Of a DNA stretch of 64,000 nt, positions 8,535 to 18,132 are shown piece by piece; within the stretch, counting starts at the first letter, position 1, and each line of letters begins with the position of its first letter. The notes beneath the pieces are model-generated. The model did no database searches. It was not told where the DNA came from and was given only the letters and a program-made list of their open reading frames with translations. Source of the stretch: an uncultured Bacteroidales bacterium (GTDB lineage: Bacteria > Bacteroidota > Bacteroidia > Bacteroidales > ML635J-15); assembly GCA_937899245.1 (NCBI GenBank), contig CALDKB010000036.1, positions 12,043 through 76,042 of the forward strand, written 5' to 3'. The translations under genes were made by a program, and so were the position numbers.

Positions 8535-9870
8535 ATTCTTCTGTTTTAATATCGTTATCAATTATTATTTCTTCTTCTGTATCAAAAGTATCATCTTCCT
8601 GTTTTTCTGCAATCTCAGTTTCAGGCGATTCGTCGTCTGCATTTGCCACGCCCTCTTCTGACGACGTAAGATTAAGTTCGCCATCCTTTTCTGTCTCGCT
8701 TGCTATCGGTGCGGTAACGTCATCAACTTCGCGGCTAACACTTAAAATTACGCCTATCGCCAGGCCGATTGAAAACAGCGACGAAGTTCCGTAACTTACA
8801 AAAGGAAGTGTCTGACCTGTTACCGGCATAAAATCGACTGCCACAAGTATGTTAGACATTGCCTGTATCACTATCATCGCCGTAAGGCCAACTACCAGAT
8901 ATTGCCTGAACTTGTACTTGGGGTCCAACGGCTTGCTTGGTTCCAGCTTGTTTATCTTCTTGACAATAGAAATTGCCCTGACAAAAAGCATAATGTACAG
9001 CCACAATATAATCGTTGCGCCAAGGATACCATACTCTTCGGTTATATTTGCATAGATATAGTCGCAATGAGCATTTGCCAGCCTAACCTTTGCATGTCCA
9101 TTGCCGGGACCTCTACCGATAATGCCACCCGACGCCACAGCCATACGAGCTGTTGCCACCTGAACCTTTTCGGGATCGTCCTTCGATGGTGTTCCAGAAA
9201 CAAAAGATTCCACACGCGCCTTCCACGTCGGGAAACGCCAGATGGTTATGTTACCATAAAGTATTACACCGAAAAAGAATACACCTGCAACGGCGAAAAC
9301 GCCAACAGAACCCCAAAAATATTTACGCCTTACACCGCTGAAGAACACAAGAACCATCGCTTCGACAAACACCAGCAAAGCAGTGGAAAGGTTCGACGGC
9401 ATAATAAGTATACACGTCAACAAAATAGGCAGAAGCACATCAACACAATATGATTTTATCGAGCTAATATCACTTCCCTTTAACGAAAGCTTATTGGCAA
9501 GATACATAATCAGCCCCAACTTTGCGAAATCCGATGGCTGCAAGGTTAAAATGCCGATTCTAATCCATCGTTTTGCACCGTTGACTTCCGGAGCGAAAAG
9601 CATTGTGGCAATAAGACCTATTAATGTCAGCCAGAAAAATGGTTTTGTCAGTTTTCTAAAATAGCGGCAAGGAACCTTGTGGATAAGATATATGCAAAGC
9701 ACACCCAAAAGCAAGCCGGCGACATGCTTAAACAAATGCGCTGTTGTATTTGTACCCGGTAATTGCACCGATGCGCTATACACCGACAACACCGAGAACA
9801 TAAACAGGATGGCAATTATCAGCCAGATGCCTCGGTTGCCACCTATTATCTTATCCAAGTTTATCCTCAT
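8524..9870 (-). CDS. ftsW: Lipid II polymerase FtsW (SEDS family)
   Basis: Polytopic SEDS glycosyltransferase that polymerises septal peptidoglycan with FtsI. About ten membrane segments are visible across residues 12-375. The hallmark loop residues are present: NGAKRWIRIG followed by LQPSDFAKLGLIMYLA, then ITEEYGILGA, and PVTGQTLPFVSYGTSSL near the end. After the last segment comes an acidic tail of about 75 residues rich in Glu and Asp, longer than in E. coli. It lies between murD and murG. Confidence 0.95.
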   Translation of the reverse strand: MRINLDKIIGGNRGIWLIIAILFMFSVLSVYSASVQLPGTNTTAHLFKHVAGLLLGVLCIYLIHKVPCRYFRKLTKPFFWLTLIGLIATMLFAPEVNGAKRWIRIGILTLQPSDFAKLGLIMYLANKLSLKGSDISSIKSYCVDVLLPILLTCILIMPSNLSTALLVFVEAMVLVFFSGVRRKYFWGSVGVFAVAGVFFFGVILYGNITIWRFPTWKARVESFVSGTPSKDDPEKVQVATARMAVASGGIIGRGPGNGHAKVRLANAHCDYIYANITEEYGILGATIILWLYIMLFVRAISIVKKINKLEPSKPLDPKYKFRQYLVVGLTAMIVIQAMSNILVAVDFMPVTGQTLPFVSYGTSSLFSIGLAIGVILSVSREVDDVTAPIASETEKDGELNLTSSEEGVANADDESPETEIAEKQEDDTFDTEEEIIIDNDIKTEEYER

Positions 9871-9882
9871 GCCTAATAAACA

Positions 9883-11232
9883 TTATAAGTTTCTTACAGC
9901 CAACTTGAACTTGTTTCCACGGTCCTCGTAGTTGTCAAACAGGTCGAAACTTGCGCATGCCGGCGAAAGCAGCACTGTATCGCCAGACTTGCCCATCTCA
10001 AAGGCCTTGCTTACTGCATCGTCCATGCTTGTTACATCTACCATTGGAAGTCCCAGTCTGTCGAATGCTTTGTGAATAGGTGTATTGTCGATTCCAAGAC
10101 AAACAATTGCAGTAACCTTCTTCTCCACTAGTTCACGCAATACTTCGTAGTCGTTGCCCTTGTCCTTTCCTCCTACAATCCATACAATCGGAGTAGTTGT
10201 CGATTCGAGCGCATACCAAACTGAATTGATATTTGTTGCCTTTGAATCGTTGACAAACTTTATCCCCTTGATTGTAAGTATCGGTTCCATGCGGTGCTCA
10301 ACATTCTTGAAATCCATTAGACTTTCGCGAATAACATCATTGCGGATATTAAGTACTTGAGCAACAATACCTGCAGCCATAGAATTGTACACATTGTGCT
10401 TGCCCTTAATAGAAAGGTCGTCGACAAGCATTGTGAGAGTCTTGTTGCTATTGTTAACATAGTTAATCTCAGTTTCGTCCTCGCTGAGCATAGCACCGTT
10501 CTTAATGCTCTTTTTCTTCTGCGTGAACTCCAACTGGGTGGCAAGAATTTCCCTCTTGGAAATTTCGTTGATGATAACCTCATCATCCGAACAATAAATG
10601 AACGAGTCCTTGCTTGTTGTATTACGCAAGATACGGAACTTCGCATCAATATAATTCTGGAACTTATGGTCGTAGCGATCGAGGTGGTCGGGGGTAATAT
10701 TCATTAGCACCGACAAGTCGCTCTTGAACTCGTACATATTGTCGAGCTGGAAACTGCTAAGTTCAATCACATAATAATCGAAATCCTTAGTTGCCACCTG
10801 ATATGCGAAACTTTTACCGACATTACCAGCCAAGCCGACATTTAGTCCGGCTTTTTTCAAGATATGATAGATAAGCATTGTGGTTGTAGTCTTTCCATTG
10901 CTACCAGTAATACAAATCTTAATGGCATTTGTATAGCGCGCTGCAAATTCGATTTCAGAAATTACAGGAATTCCCAGTTCACGAGCCTTAACTATCATTG
11001 GTGCTGTTTCGGGAATACCCGGGCTCTTGATAATCTCATCGGCATTCAGGATTGATGCCTCGGTATGCTGCTTTTCTTCATACAACACATTATAATCCTT
11101 CAATGTCTCCTTGTATTTTTCATCTATTTCGCCTTTATCCGAAACAAAAACATCAAATCCCTGAAGTGCTGCCAATACAGCTGCACCTGTTCCGCTTTCA
11201 CCAGCGCCTAATACTACGATTCTTTTTTCCAC
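9883..11232 (-). CDS. murD: UDP-N-acetylmuramoylalanine--D-glutamate ligase
   Basis: Cytoplasmic Mur ligase adding D-Glu to UDP-MurNAc-Ala. The 449-residue product has VVLGAGESGTGAA at the N-terminus, the ATP loop ITGSNGKTTTTMLI near residue 110, MNITPDHLDRYD in the middle, and VNDSKATNINSVWYAL with VWIVGGKDKGNDY in the C-terminal domain, all MurD-specific. The start codon is GTG (11230-11232), four bases after the mraY stop. Confidence 0.96.
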   Translation of the reverse strand: MEKRIVVLGAGESGTGAAVLAALQGFDVFVSDKGEIDEKYKETLKDYNVLYEEKQHTEASILNADEIIKSPGIPETAPMIVKARELGIPVISEIEFAARYTNAIKICITGSNGKTTTTMLIYHILKKAGLNVGLAGNVGKSFAYQVATKDFDYYVIELSSFQLDNMYEFKSDLSVLMNITPDHLDRYDHKFQNYIDAKFRILRNTTSKDSFIYCSDDEVIINEISKREILATQLEFTQKKKSIKNGAMLSEDETEINYVNNSNKTLTMLVDDLSIKGKHNVYNSMAAGIVAQVLNIRNDVIRESLMDFKNVEHRMEPILTIKGIKFVNDSKATNINSVWYALESTTTPIVWIVGGKDKGNDYEVLRELVEKKVTAIVCLGIDNTPIHKAFDRLGLPMVDVTSMDDAVSKAFEMGKSGDTVLLSPACASFDLFDNYEDRGNKFKLAVRNL

Positions 11233-11236
11233 GATC

Positions 11237-12556
11237 TTATCTTAATTTTAATGTTACAATTGAAATAATAGCCAACAACAATGTTACGATCCAAAATCTG
11301 GCTACGATTTTAGATTCGGGCATGCCCTTCTTCTGGTAATGGTGGTGCAATGGAGCCATTCTGAACGGACGTTTCTCCACAGGCACAGACTCGCCCTTGG
11401 GCAGCTTGTATTTTCTACGGTAATACTTGCAATAGCGGTTCTGAATAATTACAGAAAGACTTTCGACAAGGAATATACCGCATAGTATCGGAAGGATGAG
11501 TTCCTTCTTGATAATAATTGCAAATACGGCAATAATACCACCCAATGACAAGCTTCCGGTATCGCCCATGAAAACTTGCGCCGGATATGTATTATACCAT
11601 AGGAAACCGATGGTTGCGCCCATAAATGCCGCTGCGAAAACCATAAGTTCACCACTATTAGGAATGTATAATATGTTCAGGTATTCTGCCGAAACCCTGT
11701 TACCGGAAACGTATGCCAGAATACCTAGCGTAGCACCAATAATTGCCGAAGTTCCCGTTGCCAGGCCATCCATACCATCGGTAAGGTTTGCACCATTCGA
11801 CACTGCTGCTACAACAAGGATTGTCATCAAAATGAAAACACCCCACGCAAGCATGTCGGCATAATCGCCAGCCCACGAAACAAACCACTTATAGTCGAGC
11901 TCGTTGTTCTTAACAAACGGCACGGTTGTCTTTGTCGACTTGACGTCGGAATATTCTGTAATACCAGAACAATCTGCATTACCTACAACCTCGACAATCT
12001 CCTGTCCGTCATTTTCCACAGCCACTCTTTCCCTGATAACAGCATCCGGCGAGAAATAAAGGATTGCTCCTACTGCCACACCCAGAAGAATCTGTCCCAA
12101 AAGCTTGAATTTTCCCGACAAACCATCCTTGTTGTGCTTCTTCTGCTTAAGATAGTCGTCGAGGAAGCCAAGGCAGCCGAGCCACAAGGTTGTGACAAGC
12201 ATAAGGATTGTATACACATTGTCGAGCTCTGCAAAAAGCAATGTCGGTATTACAATGGCAGCTATGATAATAAGACCACCCATTGTCGGAACATTCTTCT
12301 TGAAATTCTTGACATTGTTGACGCAAGTATCGCAATTCTGCGAGTTCTCGCTCTTGACGTCGTTCATTGTAGTCCTAGTTTCCTCTATTTCGGTTTTTCC
12401 CGACTTCTTCATCCTTTTGATGAACCACTTTCCAAACCAGATTGCTATTACCAGCGAGGCAATCATAGAAAGACCGGAACGAAACGAAATGTACTGGAAT
12501 ACACCAGCTCCCGGAAAATCAAGACCTTCTAAATATTGGAATAAATGATAAAACAT
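11237..12556 (-). CDS. mraY: Phospho-N-acetylmuramoyl-pentapeptide transferase
   Basis: Polytopic inner-membrane enzyme transferring phospho-MurNAc-pentapeptide to undecaprenyl phosphate (lipid I). Signatures are PTMGGLIIIAAI (about residue 91), LDDYLKQKKHNKDGLSGK with the Mg-binding aspartates, ANLTDGMDGLATG, and the cytosolic PFRMAPLHHHYQKKG. At 439 residues it is longer than in E. coli. One insertion of about 60 residues lies between the DDYL and TDGMDG motifs, as in other Bacteroidota; another Cys/Asn-containing stretch (residues ~65-88) precedes PTMGG. Confidence 0.96.
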   Translation of the reverse strand: MFYHLFQYLEGLDFPGAGVFQYISFRSGLSMIASLVIAIWFGKWFIKRMKKSGKTEIEETRTTMNDVKSENSQNCDTCVNNVKNFKKNVPTMGGLIIIAAIVIPTLLFAELDNVYTILMLVTTLWLGCLGFLDDYLKQKKHNKDGLSGKFKLLGQILLGVAVGAILYFSPDAVIRERVAVENDGQEIVEVVGNADCSGITEYSDVKSTKTTVPFVKNNELDYKWFVSWAGDYADMLAWGVFILMTILVVAAVSNGANLTDGMDGLATGTSAIIGATLGILAYVSGNRVSAEYLNILYIPNSGELMVFAAAFMGATIGFLWYNTYPAQVFMGDTGSLSLGGIIAVFAIIIKKELILPILCGIFLVESLSVIIQNRYCKYYRRKYKLPKGESVPVEKRPFRMAPLHHHYQKKGMPESKIVARFWIVTLLLAIISIVTLKLR

Positions 12557-12571
12557 AATTTATTGGGGTTA

Positions 12572-14026
12572 TTATTGATTGAATGCATTGTTAATTACTT
12601 CCCTATCGTCGAAATGATGACGTACTCCGCATATTTCCTGATATGTTTCGTGACCCTTTCCTGCAACGAGAATTATATCGCCACTCTTTGCCAGCATGCA
12701 GGCCGCGCGGATAGCCTCCTCGCGGCTAGTAATCCTAAGGACCTTTTTTGCCAGTTGCGGCTCTACTCCCTTCTGCATATCGTCAAGAATGTCTTCCGGC
12801 TTTTCATTACGCGGATTGTCGGACGTAAGGATAACCTTATCGCTCATGTCGGCTGCTATTGCCGCCATTTCCGGACGCTTAGTCTTATCTCGGTTTCCGC
12901 CACAACCTACAACGGTTATCAAAGTTCCAGCTCCGCAACGGATGTCGTTTATCGTTGAGATGACATTCTGCAAAGCATCCGGAGTATGTGCATAATCGAC
13001 TATTGCCGTAATGCCATCGGCAGAACGGATAATCTCAAAACGTCCGTCTACTGGATAAAGCTCGCTCATCGCCTTCAGGATTTCCATCTTGTCGAAACCA
13101 AGCAATGTCGCCGTGCCAAAAATTGCCATCAGGTTGTAGGCGTTGAATCTGCCGATGAAATTTACCCACACCTCGCTGCCATTTGCCTCAAGCTGCATGC
13201 CCTCGAAACCGCTCTCGACAATCTTGCACTTGAAATCAGCCGCATTCATCAGGGAATATGTATATTTCCTTGCCTGAGAATTCTGGTACATCACCTCTCC
13301 GTTTTTATCATCAATATTGGTCAATGCAAAAGCTGTTGACGGCAACATTGTGAAAAATGCCTGTTTTGCCTTTATGTATTCGGCAAAAGTCTTGTGGAAA
13401 TCCAAATGATCGTGTGTGATGTTTGTGAATATTCCGCCGACAAATTGTAGTCCAGCAATTCTATTTTGAACTACCGAGTGCGAACTTACCTCCATAAAGC
13501 AGTAGTCGCAACCGCATTCTACCATTTTTGCCAGATAACTGTTTAACTGAAGCTGGTCTGGAGTTGTGTGCGTTGCCGGAATAACTTCGGTATCGACAAT
13601 AACCTTAATAGTTGAGAACAAACCGACCTTATAGCCGAGCTTGCGAACAAGATTGTACAAAGTTCCAGCTATTGTTGTCTTTCCGTTTGTCCCGGTTACG
13701 CCGACAAGCTTCAACTTGGAAGAAGGATTGCCATAATAATCAGATGCGAGGAAGCCGAGCGCCCTCGAAGAAGACTTGACCTGTATGTAGGATACGTCTT
13801 CGTGAAGCTTTTCGGGCATTCTTTCACAAACGATAATCCTTGCGCCCTTTTCTATTGCTGTTTCTATATAATCGTGTCCATCCGAAACCGTTCCAACAAT
13901 AGCAACAAACAAGTCGCCATCATTCACCTTACGCGAATCGAACTCAATCTTCTCAAAGTTTTCTACCTTGATAATCGATTTTACAACATCCAAATTATTC
14001 AACGAAACATTAACATTCATCGTCAT
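12572..14026 (-). CDS. murE: UDP-MurNAc-L-Ala-D-Glu--meso-diaminopimelate ligase
   Basis: Third Mur ligase of the pathway. The 484-residue protein has DSRKVNDGDLFVAIVG near the N-terminus, the ATP loop VTGTNGKTTIAGTL, the THTTPDQLQLNSYL loop, and VVDYAHTPDALQNV. DNPRNEKPEDIL contains the DNPR motif that marks ligases using meso-diaminopimelate rather than lysine. Two in-frame ATGs (14026 and 14020) are both possible starts. It begins 3 bases after ftsI. Confidence 0.96.
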   Translation of the reverse strand: MTMNVNVSLNNLDVVKSIIKVENFEKIEFDSRKVNDGDLFVAIVGTVSDGHDYIETAIEKGARIIVCERMPEKLHEDVSYIQVKSSSRALGFLASDYYGNPSSKLKLVGVTGTNGKTTIAGTLYNLVRKLGYKVGLFSTIKVIVDTEVIPATHTTPDQLQLNSYLAKMVECGCDYCFMEVSSHSVVQNRIAGLQFVGGIFTNITHDHLDFHKTFAEYIKAKQAFFTMLPSTAFALTNIDDKNGEVMYQNSQARKYTYSLMNAADFKCKIVESGFEGMQLEANGSEVWVNFIGRFNAYNLMAIFGTATLLGFDKMEILKAMSELYPVDGRFEIIRSADGITAIVDYAHTPDALQNVISTINDIRCGAGTLITVVGCGGNRDKTKRPEMAAIAADMSDKVILTSDNPRNEKPEDILDDMQKGVEPQLAKKVLRITSREEAIRAACMLAKSGDIILVAGKGHETYQEICGVRHHFDDREVINNAFNQ

Positions 14027-14029
14027 ATA

Positions 14030-16156
14030 TTATTTAAGTGTCAAAAAAACAGAATCACCACTTGCATAAGGCGTCATGGCAGAAGGAACCTGTTCCACAA
14101 CCTTTCCCCTTCCGGAAACGACCACCTTAAGTCCACATTTTTCCAAAACCCTTATCGCATCGCTGACAGTCATATTCCTAACGTCTGGAAGCTGGTTGCC
14201 TGCTGCCGGCGAATATGGAGTGAATTTTACCTTGCCATCCGAAATCTCATTGTACCTTATCCAGTTTACAGTAGGGAAATTCTCGATATTCGACGGCAAA
14301 CCAAGCGCCTCGCAAACAGTCTGAATCTTTTCCCTGCTGCCAGACTTGCAATTTGGCAAGTCGGAAAGCAAATCATCGTTTACTTCCTTTGCAACAGCCT
14401 TGGTGTCGGTAGAATATATCTTGTCGGCTATCTTTCTGAAAACATTACCGGCAACGACATTTCCATAAATACTTCCGTGCGACGGATTGTAAATAGAAAC
14501 AATGCACGAATATTCAGGATTGTCGGCAGGGAAATATCCTACAAACGAAGCATGGTAAGTAACCTTTTGTCCGCCACGTCCATAGTTCATCTGTGCCGTT
14601 CCTGTTTTTCCTGCAATCGGATAATTCTCATTCCTTAGATTTCGTGCCGTTCCATTCTGCACCACGCCTTCGAGCATTGTCTTTACCGCCTTGATAGTCT
14701 TTTGCGAGCATATGCGCTTGTCGATTACATACGGTTCGAACTCTTCAACCATTTCACCGCAAGACGACAGACCCTCGACAAACATAGGCCTCAATAGCTT
14801 TCCGTCGTTGGCTATCGCATTGTAGAAGGCGAGAATTTGCAGCGGAGTTATTGCGACTCCATATCCATAGGCCATCCACGGCAACGAAATACCCGACCAG
14901 TATTTCGATCCTTCAGCAGGCTCGTGAATTACGGGAACAGCTTCGCCGACAAGTTCTATTCCCAGCGGTTCGTTGAGATGCAAACGCTTAAGTCCGTCAA
15001 CAAATTTCTGCTGCTGATGCTTGTAGTTGTCGTATATGAAACGGGCTGTGCCTACGTTCGATGATGTTTCAATCACGCGCTGCACTGTTATGTAGGAACT
15101 ATCCGGCGTGTGCGAATCGCGAATGGTCTTGCCGTAATACGTATCTACGCCATTCTTCACGTTGACCATTGTTTCAGGAGTGATATAACCGTCTTCCATA
15201 GCTACAATGACAGAGGCAATCTTGAATGTAGAACCCGGATCAGAAGCGCCACCCGACGACAGATTTGCAACTGCATAATTGAAATTCTCGTAGAAATTGT
15301 TGCTCGAATCTCGCATCAAATTTGCCATTGCACGGACCTTGCCTGTTTTTACTTCCATAACCACAACAGTTCCGAATTGCGCCTTGCAAGTATCCATTTG
15401 TTTCTCGAGTTCAGTTTCCGCTATATCCTGAAGACTTATATCTATTGTGGTTATCAAGTCTTTACCATCAATTGGCCTGATGAATTCAGGAGTATTTTCC
15501 ATTGGAATCCAAACATCCGGAGCTACCTTCTGGAAAGCCGCATAGCCCACAACTCCAGTAAGCACACTGTCGTAGCTACGTTCAAGGCCGAAACTACCCT
15601 TTTCGCCACATTCTCCGATTGTTCTGCGGGCGAGTTTGCCAAATGGTTTTTCGCGCTCATAAATCTCCTCGCAATAAAAACCCGACTTATATTTTCCACG
15701 ACGCAGATATGGGAAATTGCGCATCTTTTCGTATTCAAGATATGTCGCCTTGCGCTTGATGCAATAGCAACGGCTGCCCTTGTTCTTTGCGTTCCTAATC
15801 TCAGTCTTGTAGGTTTCTGCGCTCTTGTTGCCAAACAAGTTGGACAGACAAATGCTCAACGAATCGATATCTGCATCAAAAGCGGAGTCGGTCATCATCC
15901 TAACGCCCTGGCACGCAAGATCCAGATATGTATTGTAATAGCATACCGAGGTTGACAGAAGCTTGCCATCGCTCGAGTAAATATCGCCTCGCTTTGGTCT
16001 GATGGCTTTGGTTATTATGGAAACATTCTCCTTTTCCTCCTCAGTTGTCACTACCTGCAAGAAGACAATCCTAACAACTACCACTATGGCTACAAGCACA
16101 AGGAGAGCAAGAAAAACATACGACCGTCTAACTATTTCTTTTCTTCCGTCATTCAT
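14030..16156 (-). CDS. ftsI: Penicillin-binding protein, septal transpeptidase FtsI type, with PASTA domain
   Basis: Class B PBP that cross-links septal peptidoglycan. The 708-residue product has one N-terminal membrane segment (residues ~12-33), a dimerisation domain, and the transpeptidase triad: SxxK as STFK in SDPGSTFKIASV (about 310), SxN as SSN in ETSSNVGTARF, and KTG in IAGKTGTAQMNYG. A single PASTA domain (LPDVRNMTVSDAIRVLEKCG) closes the protein, typical for Bacteroidota FtsI. The ATG overlaps the ftsL stop by four bases. Confidence 0.95.
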   Translation of the reverse strand: MNDGRKEIVRRSYVFLALLVLVAIVVVVRIVFLQVVTTEEEKENVSIITKAIRPKRGDIYSSDGKLLSTSVCYYNTYLDLACQGVRMMTDSAFDADIDSLSICLSNLFGNKSAETYKTEIRNAKNKGSRCYCIKRKATYLEYEKMRNFPYLRRGKYKSGFYCEEIYEREKPFGKLARRTIGECGEKGSFGLERSYDSVLTGVVGYAAFQKVAPDVWIPMENTPEFIRPIDGKDLITTIDISLQDIAETELEKQMDTCKAQFGTVVVMEVKTGKVRAMANLMRDSSNNFYENFNYAVANLSSGGASDPGSTFKIASVIVAMEDGYITPETMVNVKNGVDTYYGKTIRDSHTPDSSYITVQRVIETSSNVGTARFIYDNYKHQQQKFVDGLKRLHLNEPLGIELVGEAVPVIHEPAEGSKYWSGISLPWMAYGYGVAITPLQILAFYNAIANDGKLLRPMFVEGLSSCGEMVEEFEPYVIDKRICSQKTIKAVKTMLEGVVQNGTARNLRNENYPIAGKTGTAQMNYGRGGQKVTYHASFVGYFPADNPEYSCIVSIYNPSHGSIYGNVVAGNVFRKIADKIYSTDTKAVAKEVNDDLLSDLPNCKSGSREKIQTVCEALGLPSNIENFPTVNWIRYNEISDGKVKFTPYSPAAGNQLPDVRNMTVSDAIRVLEKCGLKVVVSGRGKVVEQVPSAMTPYASGDSVFLTLK

Positions 16157-16509
16157 TTTTTCTTCTTTTTACGGCCGTTGGAATTTGCCTTATAAACAAT
16201 TTTATATGGCGGACGCTTTGATTCAGTCAAAGTTGAGCCCTTCCTTTCGAGAAGCTTCAGCACGCTTCCCCTACGATTGGTTTTCTTTAAGAGTTCCGAC
16301 TGTATTGCAACGCTCTCGGCACGCAACTCTTCAATATGTTTCTCGCTTTTGTTTATCTCCCTATATACATAAACACCATGAAAATGATTTACTATGTACA
16401 CAAGGCAAAGCGTGAAAATTATAATCCCATGCTTAATCTTTTTACGGGTCAAATGATCCAAAATCACATCGCCCGACAAAACATTATGTATTTTTTTGAT
16501 GACGTCCAT
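16153..16509 (-). CDS. ftsL: FtsL-like cell division protein
   Basis: A 118-residue bitopic protein: basic cytoplasmic end with LTRKKIKHG, one membrane segment at about 27-44 (IIIFTLCLVYIVNHFHGV), then a coiled coil (REINKSEKHIEELRAESVAIQSELL) and a Lys-rich tail. Size, topology and position between rsmH and ftsI are those of FtsL, which partners FtsB and FtsQ to activate FtsW/FtsI. Primary sequence similarity is low, as always in this family. Confidence 0.85.
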   Translation of the reverse strand: MDVIKKIHNVLSGDVILDHLTRKKIKHGIIIFTLCLVYIVNHFHGVYVYREINKSEKHIEELRAESVAIQSELLKKTNRRGSVLKLLERKGSTLTESKRPPYKIVYKANSNGRKKKKK

Positions 16510-16512
16510 GCA

Positions 16513-17415
16513 CTACACCCTTTCTGCAATTCTCAACTTTGCCGATTTAGCACGCGGATTTCTTTCGATTTCTGCATCATCAGGAACAATCACCTGCTTA
16601 TTCACAGCCCTTAACATAAGATTTGCACGACCGAAGACATCGCGCTCATCGTTTCCATCAACATTGCCCGTACGAATTATATTTTTTACCGGCTTATCCT
16701 CCATGGAATGGTAAGAAATAATCGACATACGGCCGCCTTCGGCAAGCGACTGCGGCACTGCCGACAGAAACTCGTACAACGAATCAAGTTCCTCGTTGAC
16801 TTCGATACGCAAGGCCTGGAAAATCTGTGCATAATACTTGATTTCTCGATTTTTTGGAGCAAACTGCTCAAGGAAACTTACGAAATCGTCAATTTCACCA
16901 AATGGCGAAACCTCACGACGTGCAATTATCGACTTTACAAGACGTCCGACATTCTGCACATCGCAAAAATCGCGGAAGACATGGAAAAGCTCGTCTTCCG
17001 ACGCCATATTCAAAACATCGGCAGCCGTGCGCGACGATTGCATCGACATTCTCATATCCAACTTTCCACCCATGCGGAAAGAGAAGCCCCTTTCGGCAAC
17101 ATCAAACTGGTGAGAAGAAACGCCGAGGTCGGCAAGCACGCCATCCACCTTTTCTATGCCGTAATAATCAAGATAATTACGCAGATACCTGTAATTTCCA
17201 AAGACAAGCTTCAAACGCTCGTCTGCTATTCTGTTTTTGTGAGCATCACTGTCGCGGTCTATTGCGATAAGAGTCCCTTTTGCCGAAAGTCGGCTCAAAA
17301 TCTCCGCAGAATGTCCTCCTCCGCCGAAAGTTGCATCAACATAAACCCCATCAGGATTTATGTTCAATCCATCTACACTTTCCTTCAATAGTACCGGTTC
17401 GTGATATTCGCTCAT
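16513..17415 (-). CDS. rsmH: 16S rRNA (cytosine1402-N4)-methyltransferase
   Basis: SAM-dependent methyltransferase (formerly MraW) modifying C1402 of 16S rRNA. The 300-residue product has the start EYHEPVLLKESVDGL, the SAM loop YVDATFGGGGHSAEIL, DGVLADLGVSSHQFD, and the C-terminal ISYHSMEDKPVKNII (usually FHSLEDR.VK). It begins 3 bases after mraZ and ends 3 bases before ftsL, the normal order. Confidence 0.96.
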   Translation of the reverse strand: MSEYHEPVLLKESVDGLNINPDGVYVDATFGGGGHSAEILSRLSAKGTLIAIDRDSDAHKNRIADERLKLVFGNYRYLRNYLDYYGIEKVDGVLADLGVSSHQFDVAERGFSFRMGGKLDMRMSMQSSRTAADVLNMASEDELFHVFRDFCDVQNVGRLVKSIIARREVSPFGEIDDFVSFLEQFAPKNREIKYYAQIFQALRIEVNEELDSLYEFLSAVPQSLAEGGRMSIISYHSMEDKPVKNIIRTGNVDGNDERDVFGRANLMLRAVNKQVIVPDDAEIERNPRAKSAKLRIAERV

Positions 17416-17418
17416 TTC

Positions 17419-17883
17419 CTAGTCCTCCGAAAACATAAAGTCGCCACCAAGAATTTCATCGGCAAGACCTGCAAAATCATCGTTGCTCATCGACTTCTGT
17501 TCGTAAACATCCTTCGACCAGATCTCAACCTTACCTTCCTGTCCGGCAAAAACCAATTCCTTTTCACCTCCTATGTAATCGAGCAAAACTTTCGGAATCA
17601 GAAAACGGCCGCTGGCATCAAGATAAACTTCAGCCGTACCACGATAGAACTCACGAAGGAATTCTGCATGCTTGCGGTTGAACGGATTTAATCTCTTCTT
17701 CAGGAGCCCCGTCTGACGATTCCACTCACTCGACGGATAGAGGACAAGGCATTTCTCGTAAATATCACGCTTGAGGACAAAAGCTGCCGACTGCTCATCT
17801 TCCGGCACCTGACGCTTCAACTGCGACGGGAAGATAACACGACTCTTGCTATCCAGCTTGCTAATGTATTCTCCTACAAACAT
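17419..17883 (-). CDS. mraZ: Transcriptional regulator MraZ
   Basis: DNA-binding protein of the SpoVT/AbrB fold that represses the dcw operon from its own promoter in model bacteria. Its two half-sites are visible: KLDSKSRVIFPSQLKRQV near residue 10 and LDASGRFLIPKVLLDYIG near 92. It is first in the cluster and 154 residues long, normal for the family. A promoter must lie in 17884-17990; a TATTTTTG -7-like box is at 17914-17921. I do not see an unmistakable series of GTGGG MraZ-binding repeats, although a single GTGGG occurs on the minus strand near 17932. Confidence 0.94.
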   Translation of the reverse strand: MFVGEYISKLDSKSRVIFPSQLKRQVPEDEQSAAFVLKRDIYEKCLVLYPSSEWNRQTGLLKKRLNPFNRKHAEFLREFYRGTAEVYLDASGRFLIPKVLLDYIGGEKELVFAGQEGKVEIWSKDVYEQKSMSNDDFAGLADEILGGDFMFSED

Positions 17884-17913
17884 AATCTACTATATACCTT
17901 CTAAAAAACCTTG

Positions 17914-17921
17914 CAAAAATA
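17914..17921 (-). promoter_or_regulatory. Putative -7 box (TATTTTTG) of the dcw cluster
   Basis: Minus-strand TATTTTTG fits TAnnTTTG and ends 31 bases before the mraZ ATG. No TTG is placed 19 bp upstream, so only the -7 element supports the call. Confidence 0.4.
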
Positions 17922-18074
17922 AGTAAAATTTCCCACTTTGAAACACCCTCACCCACTTTACCCCACCAATGTTAATAACTTAACTCATTTTTTAATGTTA
18001 TTCTATTGATTAACAGTAATTTGCAAAATAGCACAAGTTATTAACCACAGGCATTTCCGCTTAATGTCTGAGAC

Positions 18075-18107
18075 AAAAAAAAGCCGCCTCGAAAAAAATC
18101 GGGCGGC
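18075..18107 (-). terminator. Rho-independent terminator after the secreted discoidin-like gene
   Basis: On the minus strand a GC-rich stem (GCCGCC with CGA against TCG with GGCGGC, loop of T residues) is followed by eight T residues. It lies 25 bases past the stop of the gene ending at 18133. Confidence 0.75.
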
Positions 18108-18132
18108 ATTCTGAATCTATTTGATTATCAAA